Assembly: GCF_014636865.1 (NCBI RefSeq)
Contig: NZ_BMER01000002.1
Location: 62,001-126,000, forward strand
Length of the DNA stretch: 64,000 nucleotides
Direction of reading: 5' to 3'
Origin: Parapedobacter pyrenivorans
Lineage (GTDB): Bacteria; Bacteroidota; Bacteroidia; Sphingobacteriales; Sphingobacteriaceae
Below the pieces are notes generated by a model. That model had not been told where the DNA came from. It did no database searches and saw only the letters and a program-made list of their open reading frames with translations. The translations under genes and the position numbers were made by a program. Numbering within the stretch: the stretch's first letter is position 1; every line of letters begins with the position of its first letter. Positions 50,386-59,286 of this stretch are shown piece after piece.

Positions 50386-52830
50386 ATGACGATCAAGAAA
50401 GTGCCCTTCCTTACCACCCTAATTGCGCTGGTGGTCGGTGCCATGCACCTCCTTTACGGACAACCCACGGAGCAGGCCGCGCTCCTTAACGACGGCTGGA
50501 AATTCCATCGGGGTGACCTCGAAAATGGAGCTACTATCGCCACCGACGATACGAAATGGCAGGCCGTCCAGCTCCCGCACGATTGGAGCGTGGAAAGCCA
50601 GCTTAGCCCCACACTCGCCAGTGCTACCGGCTATCTCCCTGGCGGCATCGGCTGGTACCGCAAACACCTGACGGTGCCTGAAACACCAAACGGGAAAACG
50701 TACTACATCTACTTTGAAGGGGTATATAATCGGAGTGAAGTATTCATCAATGGCACCTCGCTGGGAAAACGGCCCAATGGGTATATCTCGTTCCAGTATG
50801 ACGTTACCCCCTACCTCCGGTATGGCGAAGACAATGTCCTGGCCGTAAAAGTAGACCACAGCCAGGATGCCGATTCCCGTTGGTATACCGGATCGGGGAT
50901 TTACCGCAATGTCTGGCTCGTGCCTGCCGAACCCGTGCACCTGGAGCAATGGGGCGTATACGCCTATCCCACGTTGGCTAAGAACAAGGGCACCCTGCAC
51001 GTACAGGTTGCATTGGCCAACTCCACCACGTCATCAGCCCAAGTTTCGATCCAAGCCACACTCAAGAATCCCTTGGGCACAACCGTAGCCCAGCGGACAA
51101 CCAACGCTTCGGTACCCGCCAACGATCGCAACGAAATCCAGCTGGCGTTAGATGTCAAAGCTCCTCGCTTGTGGAGCCTGGATAATCCCACCCAGTATAC
51201 GCTGGAAACCGTCGTGTTGCAAGCAGGCAAACCGATCGACCGATCGACGGTGAAGACCGGGTTCCGCACGTTCACTTTCGATCCCGATAAGGGCTTTGCC
51301 CTCAATGGCGAGTGGATGAAAGTCAAAGGTGTGTGTATCCACCATGATGCCGGTGTACTGGGAGCTGCCATGTATCCCGAAGTGTGGCGACGCCGATTGC
51401 TGACGCTCAAAAAACTGGGTGTCAATGCTATCCGCACCAGCCACAATCCACAAGCAACCTCCCTTTACGCGCTCTGTGACGAACTGGGCTTATTGGTTAT
51501 GAATGAAGCGTATGACGAATGGGAATTCCCGAAACGCAAGTGGCTGGAAGGTTGGAATGTCGGCACACCCGGCTTCCAAGGCGCTTACGATTTCTTTGCC
51601 GAATGGGGTGAGCGGGACCTAGCCGATCTGGTAAAACGCGACCGCAACCACCTTTCCATCTTTGCCTGGAGTATCGGCAATGAGGTCGATTATCCCAATG
51701 ACCCGTATTCGCACCCCATCCTGGATGGCGGGCATCGCGAGGGTGGTTTTACCCAAGCGACGTTCGGTGGCTACAAACCCGATGCACCCGATGCGATGCG
51801 TCTTGGCGATATCGCCAAGCGCTTGGCGGCCGTCGTGAAGCAGTACGATACCAGCCGCCCCGTCACAGCCGGGTTGGCGGGTGTTGCCATGTCCAACGAA
51901 ACGGCCTACCCCGATGCGCTGGACATCGCCGGATATAACTATACCGAAACTCGTTACCAGGAAGATCACAAGCGCTACCCCAAGCGGATTATCTACGGCA
52001 GCGAAAATCGCCATGACCTGGCCGCATGGAAAGCCGTGCGTGACAGCGAATACATCTTCGGGCAGTTTCTATGGACCGGCATCGATTACCTCGGTGAATC
52101 CGGCCGTTGGCCCTCCCGTGGCTTTTACTCGGGCTTACTCGATTTCGGCGGTTTCATCAAACCCCGCGGCTACTACCGTCAGTCACTCTGGGCGGACGAA
52201 CCGATGGTCTACATCGGCACCTATCCCCGCCAGGGCCGTGGGCCGTCGCAACGTGCATCGGTAGATGCTTGGCCCGTATGGAACTACGCTGCTGGCGATA
52301 CCATCCGGGTCGTGAGCTATTCGAATTGCGATGCGGTAAAGTTGTATCTCGACGGTCAACCGGTTAGCGCTGAAGCCGGTTTTGATACCGTGAATGGTGT
52401 GCACTATTGGGATATACCCTACCAACCCGGTAAACTGGAGGCCGTGGGCCTTCGTAGCGGAGCCGAAGCCGCCCGATACGCAATCCAGACGTCCGGGCGG
52501 TCAGCCCGCCTCCTCGCCACCGTCGATCGGCAACAGCTAACACGCAATCGTGAAGTCGCCCATATCACCATTGAAGTGGTCGATGCAGCAGGCGTCCCCG
52601 TGGCCCTTGCCGATGACAACATCACGGTTGAAATCGACGGCCCCGCCCAGCTACTGGGGTTGGAGGGCAGCAACAATACCGACATGAGCGACTACACCGA
52701 CGCTACTCATCGGGCGTACCGCGGCAGGTTGCTTGCCTACCTAATGACCACCGGCCAAGCCGGAGCGATCACCGTGACGTGTTCAGCACCCTGGTTGTCG
52801 AACGTACAGGTGACATTGGAAGCCGAATGA
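50386..52830 (+). CDS. Glycoside hydrolase family 2 (beta-galactosidase-like)
   Basis: An 814-residue GH2 enzyme with a signal peptide (TTLIALVVGAMHLLYGQ). Domains: N-terminal jelly-roll (about 30-185, LPHDWSVESQ, GWYRKHL, EVFINGTSLGKRPNGYI), immunoglobulin-like (190-290), TIM barrel (290-600) with acid/base Glu433 in WSIGNEVDY and nucleophile Glu540 in IYGSENRHD, then a DUF4982-like and an Ig-like C-terminal part. Such enzymes cleave beta-galactosides or related glycosides from the end of glycans. It is 32 bases after susD, so it is the enzyme of this locus; the actual substrate cannot be read. Only one glycosidase is present, so the target is probably a simple glycan. Confidence 0.92.
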   Translation: MTIKKVPFLTTLIALVVGAMHLLYGQPTEQAALLNDGWKFHRGDLENGATIATDDTKWQAVQLPHDWSVESQLSPTLASATGYLPGGIGWYRKHLTVPETPNGKTYYIYFEGVYNRSEVFINGTSLGKRPNGYISFQYDVTPYLRYGEDNVLAVKVDHSQDADSRWYTGSGIYRNVWLVPAEPVHLEQWGVYAYPTLAKNKGTLHVQVALANSTTSSAQVSIQATLKNPLGTTVAQRTTNASVPANDRNEIQLALDVKAPRLWSLDNPTQYTLETVVLQAGKPIDRSTVKTGFRTFTFDPDKGFALNGEWMKVKGVCIHHDAGVLGAAMYPEVWRRRLLTLKKLGVNAIRTSHNPQATSLYALCDELGLLVMNEAYDEWEFPKRKWLEGWNVGTPGFQGAYDFFAEWGERDLADLVKRDRNHLSIFAWSIGNEVDYPNDPYSHPILDGGHREGGFTQATFGGYKPDAPDAMRLGDIAKRLAAVVKQYDTSRPVTAGLAGVAMSNETAYPDALDIAGYNYTETRYQEDHKRYPKRIIYGSENRHDLAAWKAVRDSEYIFGQFLWTGIDYLGESGRWPSRGFYSGLLDFGGFIKPRGYYRQSLWADEPMVYIGTYPRQGRGPSQRASVDAWPVWNYAAGDTIRVVSYSNCDAVKLYLDGQPVSAEAGFDTVNGVHYWDIPYQPGKLEAVGLRSGAEAARYAIQTSGRSARLLATVDRQQLTRNREVAHITIEVVDAAGVPVALADDNITVEIDGPAQLLGLEGSNNTDMSDYTDATHRAYRGRLLAYLMTTGQAGAITVTCSAPWLSNVQVTLEAE

Positions 52831-52946
52831 TATCATTTGATAAGACGAGACGCCTCCAGTCAATCCTTTTTTGGGGAAGGGTTGAGTTGGGGGTTTCTGA
52901 AATACTCGTACTGTATGATTTAACATATTTAGCAGATTAGTTTTTT

Positions 52947-52967
52947 AAACGTCAATGATGGACGTTT
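52947..52967 (+). terminator. Weak terminator-like hairpin after the GH2 gene
   Basis: AAACGTC and GACGTTT pair perfectly around AATGATG and TTTAATT follows on the plus strand. It overlaps the stop codon of the convergent MATE gene. The stem is short (7 bp), so it may be only partly effective. Confidence 0.4.
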
Positions 52968-54292
52968 TAATTGTCTCGCAATCGTTTTGCAAAGCGTGCC
53001 GCCACTCGGGGCAAATAATACGCCAAACTGAGCCCACGAACCAGCACATAGCTGATAAATGCCAGCCATAGGCCTGCATTGCCGAAATGTGCCGTCAATA
53101 CGGCACTGCATGCGATAAATACCATCAAAGAGAAAACGCTGGCATTGCGCATCTCACGGCTTCTAGTCGCTCCTATAAACACGCCATCTAGCTGGAAGGC
53201 ATAAAAGGAAAACAAAATATAAGCGCAGGCATATGGCAGGTATTGCTGCGCTACTGTTCGTACGGCTGTATCGCTTGTCAGCCCATGGATAGCCGGAACT
53301 CCAATTCCAAAAAACAGCAATGCCAGCAACAATGCTGTTGCGCCTGCAAGCTGGTTTGCTTGCTTCAGTACCTTCCGAAACGTTTGCTCACGGTGTGCAC
53401 CGATAGCTCTGCCCACCATCATTTCTACCACGTAGGCATAGCCGTCTAGGAAAAATGCAGAAAACGAAACAAACTGAAGCAGCACGTGGTTGGCCGCAAG
53501 TGTTGCATCGCCAAACCGCGCACCTTGGTTGGCAAACCATGCGAAACCCACCAGTAAGGCCAGTGTACGAACCATGATGTTACCATTCGTGGTAATCATC
53601 TGCCATAACTTACCGCGGTCGGCAAACCAAGGCCACGATTTATCACCGTCCGGGCAAAGCGTATTTAAGATGCGATGTACCATCCAGATGCCCAATAAGA
53701 GTGACGACCATTCGGCAATTGCCGTTCCCATTGCGATGCCCTTCACACCCCAGTCCAAACCGATTACGAAAAACACGTTTAACGCAATATTGAGTCCATT
53801 CAATACCAATTGCAGCCAAAGCAAATGCCTAGTTTTACCCAATCCGATGAGTACACCGAGTACAGCAAAGGTCGTAAGCGTAGCAGGCGCCCCCCATATC
53901 CGCACGTCAAAGTACGTCCTAACACCATGCTTCACCGCGTCACTAGCATCGAGCAAATACAGCGCCACGACACCGATTACGTATTGTAAAGCGACCAGCA
54001 TCACACCAATAGCAATACCCATCAAGCCAGCACGCAGGGCCACGTCGCGTACCTCGGTGTAGTCGCCCGCACCAGCCGCCTGTGCCACAAAGCCCGTTGT
54101 ACTCATGCGGAGAAATCCAAAACCCCAGTAAAGAAAACTGAACACCAGTGCCCCTAAGGCAATGGCACCCAAGTCCTGAGCGCCGCCTGTATGTCCAATG
54201 GCAGCCGTATCTGCCAATCCCAATAACGGCACAGTAGCGTTGGCCAGAATAATCGGAAATGCAGTACGTGCGATTGCGAAATGCCCTTTCAT
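52967..54292 (-). CDS. MATE family efflux transporter
   Basis: A 441-residue multidrug and toxic compound extrusion protein with about 12 hydrophobic segments in two halves. Segments such as IILANATVPLLGLADTAAIGHTG near the N-terminus, GFGFLRMSTTGFVAQAAGAGD and the mid-protein MEMMVGRAIGAH belong to the DinF-like MATE branch (NorM-type proteins, 441-460 residues). These antiporters use a sodium or proton gradient to expel cationic drugs. It is convergent with the polysaccharide locus and divergent from the metallophosphoesterase gene. Substrate unknown. Confidence 0.93.
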   Translation of the reverse strand: MKGHFAIARTAFPIILANATVPLLGLADTAAIGHTGGAQDLGAIALGALVFSFLYWGFGFLRMSTTGFVAQAAGAGDYTEVRDVALRAGLMGIAIGVMLVALQYVIGVVALYLLDASDAVKHGVRTYFDVRIWGAPATLTTFAVLGVLIGLGKTRHLLWLQLVLNGLNIALNVFFVIGLDWGVKGIAMGTAIAEWSSLLLGIWMVHRILNTLCPDGDKSWPWFADRGKLWQMITTNGNIMVRTLALLVGFAWFANQGARFGDATLAANHVLLQFVSFSAFFLDGYAYVVEMMVGRAIGAHREQTFRKVLKQANQLAGATALLLALLFFGIGVPAIHGLTSDTAVRTVAQQYLPYACAYILFSFYAFQLDGVFIGATRSREMRNASVFSLMVFIACSAVLTAHFGNAGLWLAFISYVLVRGLSLAYYLPRVAARFAKRLRDN

Positions 54293-54406
54293 AGCACGGC
54301 AAACGTACTAAAAGTATTTCAATCGCCTCCGTTAGACATCGTAATTGAGTCAGCTCAGGCGTTACCGATTCTATTTCCGATATTTACCACCTTCGGATCG
54401 ATACTT

Positions 54407-55672
54407 ATGCGGACATTGTTCTTTTTCCTATTGCCGCTTGCTGGGATAGCCTACTATGCGTTCACAGCCGTGCACACCGGGTTGCGGGATGTCGATGAGC
54501 CTGCCCGGCAATTGCTGATGGTCACCTATGGGCTAGTCAGCTTAGGCGCGTTAGCCAGCCCTATTCTATACAGCCGCTGGTCTTCCGTGGGCTGGCCCAA
54601 TGCCGTCGTAAAACATAGCGTGCATACGTTGATTGCTGTGCTTTTGGGGCAAATCCTCATGGCGGGTGTTATGTTTGTTGGCGACCTGTTTACGGGTATC
54701 CGGGCTGTATCAATAGGCCTGCAAACCGCTTGGTCCACCCCTACCAGCCATAGCACCTTCGCTTTTTCGCGCAACCCAGCTGTCGGTCAACTGGCCATGC
54801 TTTCAGGTGGTGTGCTCATCCTCGGCCTACTTTACGGCGTATTCCGACGCTACCGCTACCAAGTACGATCGGTACAGCTCCCCATCAGTGGATTACCAAA
54901 AGCATTCCACGGGCTACGTATTGTCCAGCTTTCGGATATCCATTCGGGGAGTTTCGACAATCCGCAGGCTGTGAGCAAAGGTGTCGACATGGCAATGGGC
55001 CTCAACCCCGATCTGATCCTCTTCACGGGCGACCTCGTCAACAACAGGGCTGATGAATTTAAACCCTATCTCGATATTTTTGCCAGGCTCGACGCGCCGC
55101 TGGGTGTCTATTCCGTACTGGGCAATCACGATTATGGCGACTATGTACGCTGGCGATCGCCCGATGCCAAGCAAGCCAATCTTCATACCTTAATGCAGTA
55201 TCAGCGTCAGGCTGGATGGCGCCTGCTGCTGAATGAATCCGTAACCATCCATAAAGGTGGTGATGCACTCACCCTTATCGGAGTAGAAAACTGGAGTGGC
55301 CGCGCGAATTTTTCCCGGTATGGCAACCTCCAAAAGGCTCTTTCCAATACACCAGCAAATCGGCAAGCCATTCTCATCAGTCATGATCCCTCCCATTGGG
55401 GGGCCGAAGTCGTCGGCAATTATCCGCAAATTGTTTTGACATTAAGCGGTCATACGCATGGTATGCAGTTCGGTATTGAATCGCGATGGTTCAAATGGAG
55501 TCCTGTGCAATATTTCTACAAAGAGTGGGCCGGGCTTTACCAGCTTGGGCACCAATACCTTTATGTCAACCGCGGATTTGGCTTTCTGGGTTATCTCGGC
55601 AGGCTCGGGATGCCGCCCGAGATCACGCTGCTGGAATTGGTTGAGCAAACATCAACGAACACACATCGATGA
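54407..55672 (+). CDS. Membrane-anchored metallophosphoesterase
   Basis: About 421 residues from the ATG at 54407 (MRTLFFFLLPLAGIAYY). Four or five hydrophobic segments form the first half (about 1-165), then a calcineurin-like domain: VQLSDIHSG (metal-binding Asp, His), LFTGDLVNN, VLGNHDYGD, ILISHDPSHW and LSGHTHGMQ. This is the YaeI/YkuE-like membrane metallophosphoesterase group; a substrate such as UDP-diacylglucosamine is known for some relatives but not implied here. An upstream in-frame ATG (54281) would overlap the MATE start region and lacks support. Its stop codon overlaps the ATG of a broken gene. Confidence 0.92.
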   Translation: MRTLFFFLLPLAGIAYYAFTAVHTGLRDVDEPARQLLMVTYGLVSLGALASPILYSRWSSVGWPNAVVKHSVHTLIAVLLGQILMAGVMFVGDLFTGIRAVSIGLQTAWSTPTSHSTFAFSRNPAVGQLAMLSGGVLILGLLYGVFRRYRYQVRSVQLPISGLPKAFHGLRIVQLSDIHSGSFDNPQAVSKGVDMAMGLNPDLILFTGDLVNNRADEFKPYLDIFARLDAPLGVYSVLGNHDYGDYVRWRSPDAKQANLHTLMQYQRQAGWRLLLNESVTIHKGGDALTLIGVENWSGRANFSRYGNLQKALSNTPANRQAILISHDPSHWGAEVVGNYPQIVLTLSGHTHGMQFGIESRWFKWSPVQYFYKEWAGLYQLGHQYLYVNRGFGFLGYLGRLGMPPEITLLELVEQTSTNTHR

Positions 55673-55872
55673 CACCGAAAGAAAAAGAACTGCTGGCTAT
55701 CGCCACCAGCTGTGACAAGGCGACGGAAGGTAATAATGCCGAAGCCATCAGCATATTCATGGCAGATGAATAGGATTGTCTGGTAGCTTTGGGCACCTCT
55801 GAAGCTGTATCCCGCAAAATTTCCCTAAGTTTGGCGCCGGAATTAGCGGCTTTTCGCTGTTTTTTTGTTTAA
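55669..55872 (+). pseudogene. Broken DUF4440/SnoaL-like gene
   Basis: From an ATG overlapping the metallophosphoesterase stop (ATGA), 34 codons read MTPKEKELLAIATS..NNAEAISIFMADE, then an in-frame TAG, then DCLVALGTSEAVSR continues in the same frame to a TAA at 55870. In SnoaL/DUF4440 proteins this spot is usually 'F(M)ADDW.(V)G', so the TAG may replace a TGG (Trp). The rest of a normal domain (about 120-130 residues) is missing, so the gene is a truncated remnant. The identification rests on a short motif. Confidence 0.5.
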
Positions 55873-55888
55873 AACCTCAACGGAGACT

Positions 55889-57367
55889 ATGAAGACGTTT
55901 ATCCTGTTATCCTTCTCACTTACGCTGGCCACGGGGGCCTGCAGCAATATACTAGGCAACAAGGGCGGACAGGGTCCTCAGGGCCACGACGGCGATACCC
56001 CACCCGCTACGGAGCTCGCAGAGCAAAACCTGTTACGTGCCATGGAACTAGCCGATGACGCAATAGCTCACTATTTCACAGGTGAAGGCATGGCTATGGC
56101 TCGGTTCTACGACCCCTATGCCGACGTACGCTCGGACGAAAAGGGCAGTGTATGGATGTACACCGCGGCTATTGAGGCTGTCAACGCGATCATGCAAGCG
56201 TTAAAAACATACGATGCCTACGGGCAGCCCACATTGCACGATACCCATTCCGAGCGCTACCGCGATCTACTCGCACAGCTTTACGACAATTTGGCTTATT
56301 ATCAAGGCACGTTTGAGCTCACCTCCTATACGCAGACCCGTGAGTGGACAGTTTACGGCGTGCACCGGGCCTCCAGCAAGGGTAACGCCAATGTAGCTGG
56401 CATTGAGAACGTGTATGACGATCAGCAATGGCTCGTTCGGGAGCTGCTGCATTCCTACAAACTGACTGGCGAACCGCGATACCTTGCGGAAGCGGAATAC
56501 CTCGCCGAATATGTGCTTGATGGATGGGACTGCACGCTCGACGCCTCCGGCAAAGAAAACGGCGGCATTCCTTGGGGGCCAGGATATACCACCAAACACA
56601 CGTGCAGCAATGGTCCGTTCATCAGCTCACTGGTATGGCTCCACGAGCACTATGCGGAAAGTAACGAGGAAATTAACCACCGGTACATCATTCCAGGCGG
56701 CAAGCGCGAAACCAGCGTGATGAAAAAGCGCGATTACTACCTGCAATTTGCCGAGTCGGTATACAATTGGCAGAAAGAACATCTCCTCCGGTCGGACGGT
56801 GTGTACGACGACTTCATGGGTGGTTGCGGGGATTGCAAGATCCGCTACGAAACGATCGATGGCGTGCGCTACCGCGCCAACACGCCGCTCAATGACCGCG
56901 TAGGCCCACCCTATTCCTACAATTCCGGTGCAACGCTATCCGGGGCGGCCGATCTGTACCGGGTAACCGGAAATGCCGCCTACCTAGACGATCTGAAGCA
57001 ACTTTCGGACAACAGCTTTCAGTATTTCGCCAAAATCAGTGATCAATTGCCCGGCCACTATGAATACGCTGTGAATGGCTTCAATAATTGGTTTAACGGT
57101 GTGCTCATGCGTGCGTATGTTGAGACTTATCCGATTTATAACCAGGTAGATCGGTACATCAACACGTTCCAGCAAAATCTTGATTACGGATTTACCAACT
57201 TCCGGCATAATGGCATCCTCCCGCATAACCTGCTCCAAGGGTGGGATAACGGTAACCGCAACGTGGAAGGCATGTTTGCTTTTACGTTCGCCGCCGAATA
57301 CGCGCTTTTGGTTGAATACCAATTGGAAAAAGGAACCGTAAGCAAGGAGACCCCAGCGGAAAACTGA
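55889..57367 (+). CDS. Glycoside hydrolase family 76 lipoprotein
   Basis: About 492 residues from the ATG at 55889 (CGGAG lies just before). The signal ends in a lipobox with Cys18 (TGAC). The helical (alpha/alpha)6 domain carries the paired catalytic aspartates Asp177-Asp178 in NVYDDQQWL and the conserved GGIPWGPGYTTKHTCSN-type segment, both typical of GH76 alpha-1,6-mannanases. The lipid anchor suggests surface or periplasmic side placement. It has no SusC/D next to it, so it may help another locus such as a mannan-using one. It is convergent with the methyltransferase gene, 14 bases apart. A longer ORF start at 55865 is not preferred. Confidence 0.85.
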   Translation: MKTFILLSFSLTLATGACSNILGNKGGQGPQGHDGDTPPATELAEQNLLRAMELADDAIAHYFTGEGMAMARFYDPYADVRSDEKGSVWMYTAAIEAVNAIMQALKTYDAYGQPTLHDTHSERYRDLLAQLYDNLAYYQGTFELTSYTQTREWTVYGVHRASSKGNANVAGIENVYDDQQWLVRELLHSYKLTGEPRYLAEAEYLAEYVLDGWDCTLDASGKENGGIPWGPGYTTKHTCSNGPFISSLVWLHEHYAESNEEINHRYIIPGGKRETSVMKKRDYYLQFAESVYNWQKEHLLRSDGVYDDFMGGCGDCKIRYETIDGVRYRANTPLNDRVGPPYSYNSGATLSGAADLYRVTGNAAYLDDLKQLSDNSFQYFAKISDQLPGHYEYAVNGFNNWFNGVLMRAYVETYPIYNQVDRYINTFQQNLDYGFTNFRHNGILPHNLLQGWDNGNRNVEGMFAFTFAAEYALLVEYQLEKGTVSKETPAEN

Positions 57368-57381
57368 TGCAGTTTAATTCG

Positions 57382-58104
57382 TCACTTAATAGCTCCAAAT
57401 GCTGCAAAACACAGATGCTTATGAAGCAGTTCGACGTTGCGGAACCCTACGTCCTGTAGCAGTTTTAGTTGGAAGTTGACGGAGCGCGGGCTATCCTCCT
57501 TAGCAATGTACGCAAAAACATTGTCCCGATAAGCCGTGCCTTTCAGGTCAGCCAAGTAGCGGCCATAACGTTCTTGGTAGAGCAATCGTTGGAGCGCCGG
57601 TGTTTCCTGGACAACCAAATCCGCAATCCATAAACTGCCACCGGGCTTCAGCAAGCGGTATAGTTTGGCGAACACCGCTTCCCAATCGCTGTCGTCGCGC
57701 AGGTGATGCAATACCGCTGAAGCCATAATCGTACAGTAATGATTCTCCGGCAAATCGGCCTTACGGATATCCTCCTGCACCAAGGTAATGGTTCCGCTGT
57801 TTACCGCAGCAATACGGTCCTTTGCCCGACTAAGCATGGGCTGGCTGAGATCCAGCAACGTGCAATCCAGTGGTGCTTTTTTTGATAACAGCTTTAGGGT
57901 ATAATTTCCGGCACCGCAGCCCACATCCAACACTGTTTTCAAACCGGGAGAATGCGCCATGATACTGTCAACGATGAGTTCCATACTAAAAGCCGCATCG
58001 ATGGTGGTCTGCTGCCCGGTTTCCAGATTCGAAAAGCGGTCTACATCCTTGTCAAACCTCGCCTTTATTTCCTGTACTGTAGATTTCTCTAAATAATTTT
58101 CCAT
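57382..58104 (-). CDS. Class I SAM-dependent methyltransferase
   Basis: A protein of about 240 residues. Motif I is VLDVGCGAGNYTLKL, motif II includes LLDLSQPMLSRA, ITLVQEDIRKADLP is the usual motif II/III region, and LKPGGSLWIADL is motif IV/post-I. It has a C-terminal cap-like extension. Substrate is unknown; it is closest in pattern to generic small-molecule or ubiquinone/tocopherol-type methyltransferases. The start is placed at MENYLEKS because a TAGATTTG -7 element (58123-58130) would lie inside the longer reading frame. It is divergent from a LysR regulator that probably controls it. Confidence 0.88.
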   Translation of the reverse strand: MENYLEKSTVQEIKARFDKDVDRFSNLETGQQTTIDAAFSMELIVDSIMAHSPGLKTVLDVGCGAGNYTLKLLSKKAPLDCTLLDLSQPMLSRAKDRIAAVNSGTITLVQEDIRKADLPENHYCTIMASAVLHHLRDDSDWEAVFAKLYRLLKPGGSLWIADLVVQETPALQRLLYQERYGRYLADLKGTAYRDNVFAYIAKEDSPRSVNFQLKLLQDVGFRNVELLHKHLCFAAFGAIK

Positions 58105-58122
58105 TGCGATCATTGTTTGCCA

Positions 58123-58130
58123 CAAATCTA
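58123..58130 (-). promoter_or_regulatory. -7 element of the methyltransferase promoter
   Basis: The minus strand reads TAGATTTG, an exact TAnnTTTG. It ends 18 bases before the ATG at 58104, leaving a leader of only about 10 bases, and supports that start over 58125. Confidence 0.45.
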
Positions 58131-58175
58131 TCTTTCTATATAATACTTTAAAAATACCATTATTTGCAATTATTA

Positions 58176-58190
58176 ATACCTTTGAGGTAT
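58176..58190 (+). promoter_or_regulatory. LysR-type operator candidate
   Basis: ATACCT-TTG-AGGTAT is a perfect 6+6 inverted repeat ending one base before the lysR ATG, with the T-N11-A form of LysR boxes. It overlaps TACCTTTG (58177-58184), a -7 match that would give a leaderless message. It lies in the 87-base divergent gap with the methyltransferase gene. Confidence 0.5.
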
Positions 58191-58191
58191 A

Positions 58192-59058
58192 ATGGAACTA
58201 CGACACCTGATTTATTTCAAAACCGTGGCCGAATTGTTACACTTCAGTAAGGCTGCGGAGCAGTTGCATATTTCCCAACCGCCGCTAACGCGGCAAATCA
58301 AAGAACTGGAAAACGAATTAGGCGCCGTGCTGTTTCACCGGAACAACAAGCGCGTCGCGCTTACCGATGCAGGGCATTTTTTTCTGCGGGAATGCGAATC
58401 GCTCATCCAGCAGCTGGAGCGCAGCAAACAAGTGGTCAGGCAGATCCATGAATCGGTGAGTGGCGAGTTCCAAATTGGCTATATCAGTTCAACACCGCTG
58501 ACCTCCTTAGCTAAGATTCTGCAACAATTAAACCATCAATATCCCTTACTCAAAACGCGTTTATACGAACTTTCCACGGCCAAGCAGGTCAAGGCTCTCG
58601 AAGCAGGCAAATTGGATATCGGGATTCTTCGTGCACCGGTTACTTCCACGCAATTGGAAATCACGTCCCTACGGCAGGACCCATTCGCCTTGGTCTGCAG
58701 AACGGGCAATTCTTATTCGCTGGACGCAACAAACCTCGCCGGGACGCCGTTCATTTCGTATAACAGCGGCTACGCTCCCTACTATCAACAGCAATTTATG
58801 GCCTGTTGTCACCGCATCGGTTTTACCCCACAGGTCATGCATGAGTGTAATAACATGCATTCGATACTCAGCTTGGTTGAAAGTGGGCTTGGGGTCGCCT
58901 TGGTCCCCGCCTCCATTAAGCATCAATACCCCTATTTAAACTTAACGTTTACAGCACTGATAGACATTCCGATTTATACCGAAATCGTCATGGCCCATCA
59001 TCGCCACACCGAACATCCGGCATTAGGCAGTTTTAAAGCTCTGGGGCACCTATTTTAA
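58192..59058 (+). CDS. LysR family transcriptional regulator
   Basis: A 288-residue LysR protein. The N-terminal winged helix-turn-helix is typical (FKTVAELLHFSKAAEQLHISQPPLTRQIKELENELG), then a linker helix and a periplasmic-binding-like effector domain (about 90-285, e.g. SEFQIGYIS-like strand and LVESGLGVALVPASI near the end). The effector is unknown. It is divergent from the methyltransferase gene and a palindrome abuts its start, so control of that gene and of itself is probable. Confidence 0.93.
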   Translation: MELRHLIYFKTVAELLHFSKAAEQLHISQPPLTRQIKELENELGAVLFHRNNKRVALTDAGHFFLRECESLIQQLERSKQVVRQIHESVSGEFQIGYISSTPLTSLAKILQQLNHQYPLLKTRLYELSTAKQVKALEAGKLDIGILRAPVTSTQLEITSLRQDPFALVCRTGNSYSLDATNLAGTPFISYNSGYAPYYQQQFMACCHRIGFTPQVMHECNNMHSILSLVESGLGVALVPASIKHQYPYLNLTFTALIDIPIYTEIVMAHHRHTEHPALGSFKALGHLF

Positions 59059-59286
59059 CGTGATGCTGACCTACACGAATTTCAACACTTACCTCAATGA
59101 CAATACGGGTTTATGGTACCACCTGCCAATTCGTATGAGCTTTCGCCAATTCGTCCAAATTGTGCACCGCACTCCCGATTTTCAGAATAAAGCCCTACAT
59201 TTATATCCACTATTCGTTATAAACTAAATTTGCTGGTTATGAAAATCGAATTATGCTGATTCTGCACCCTTTCATCCCATGTCGCC

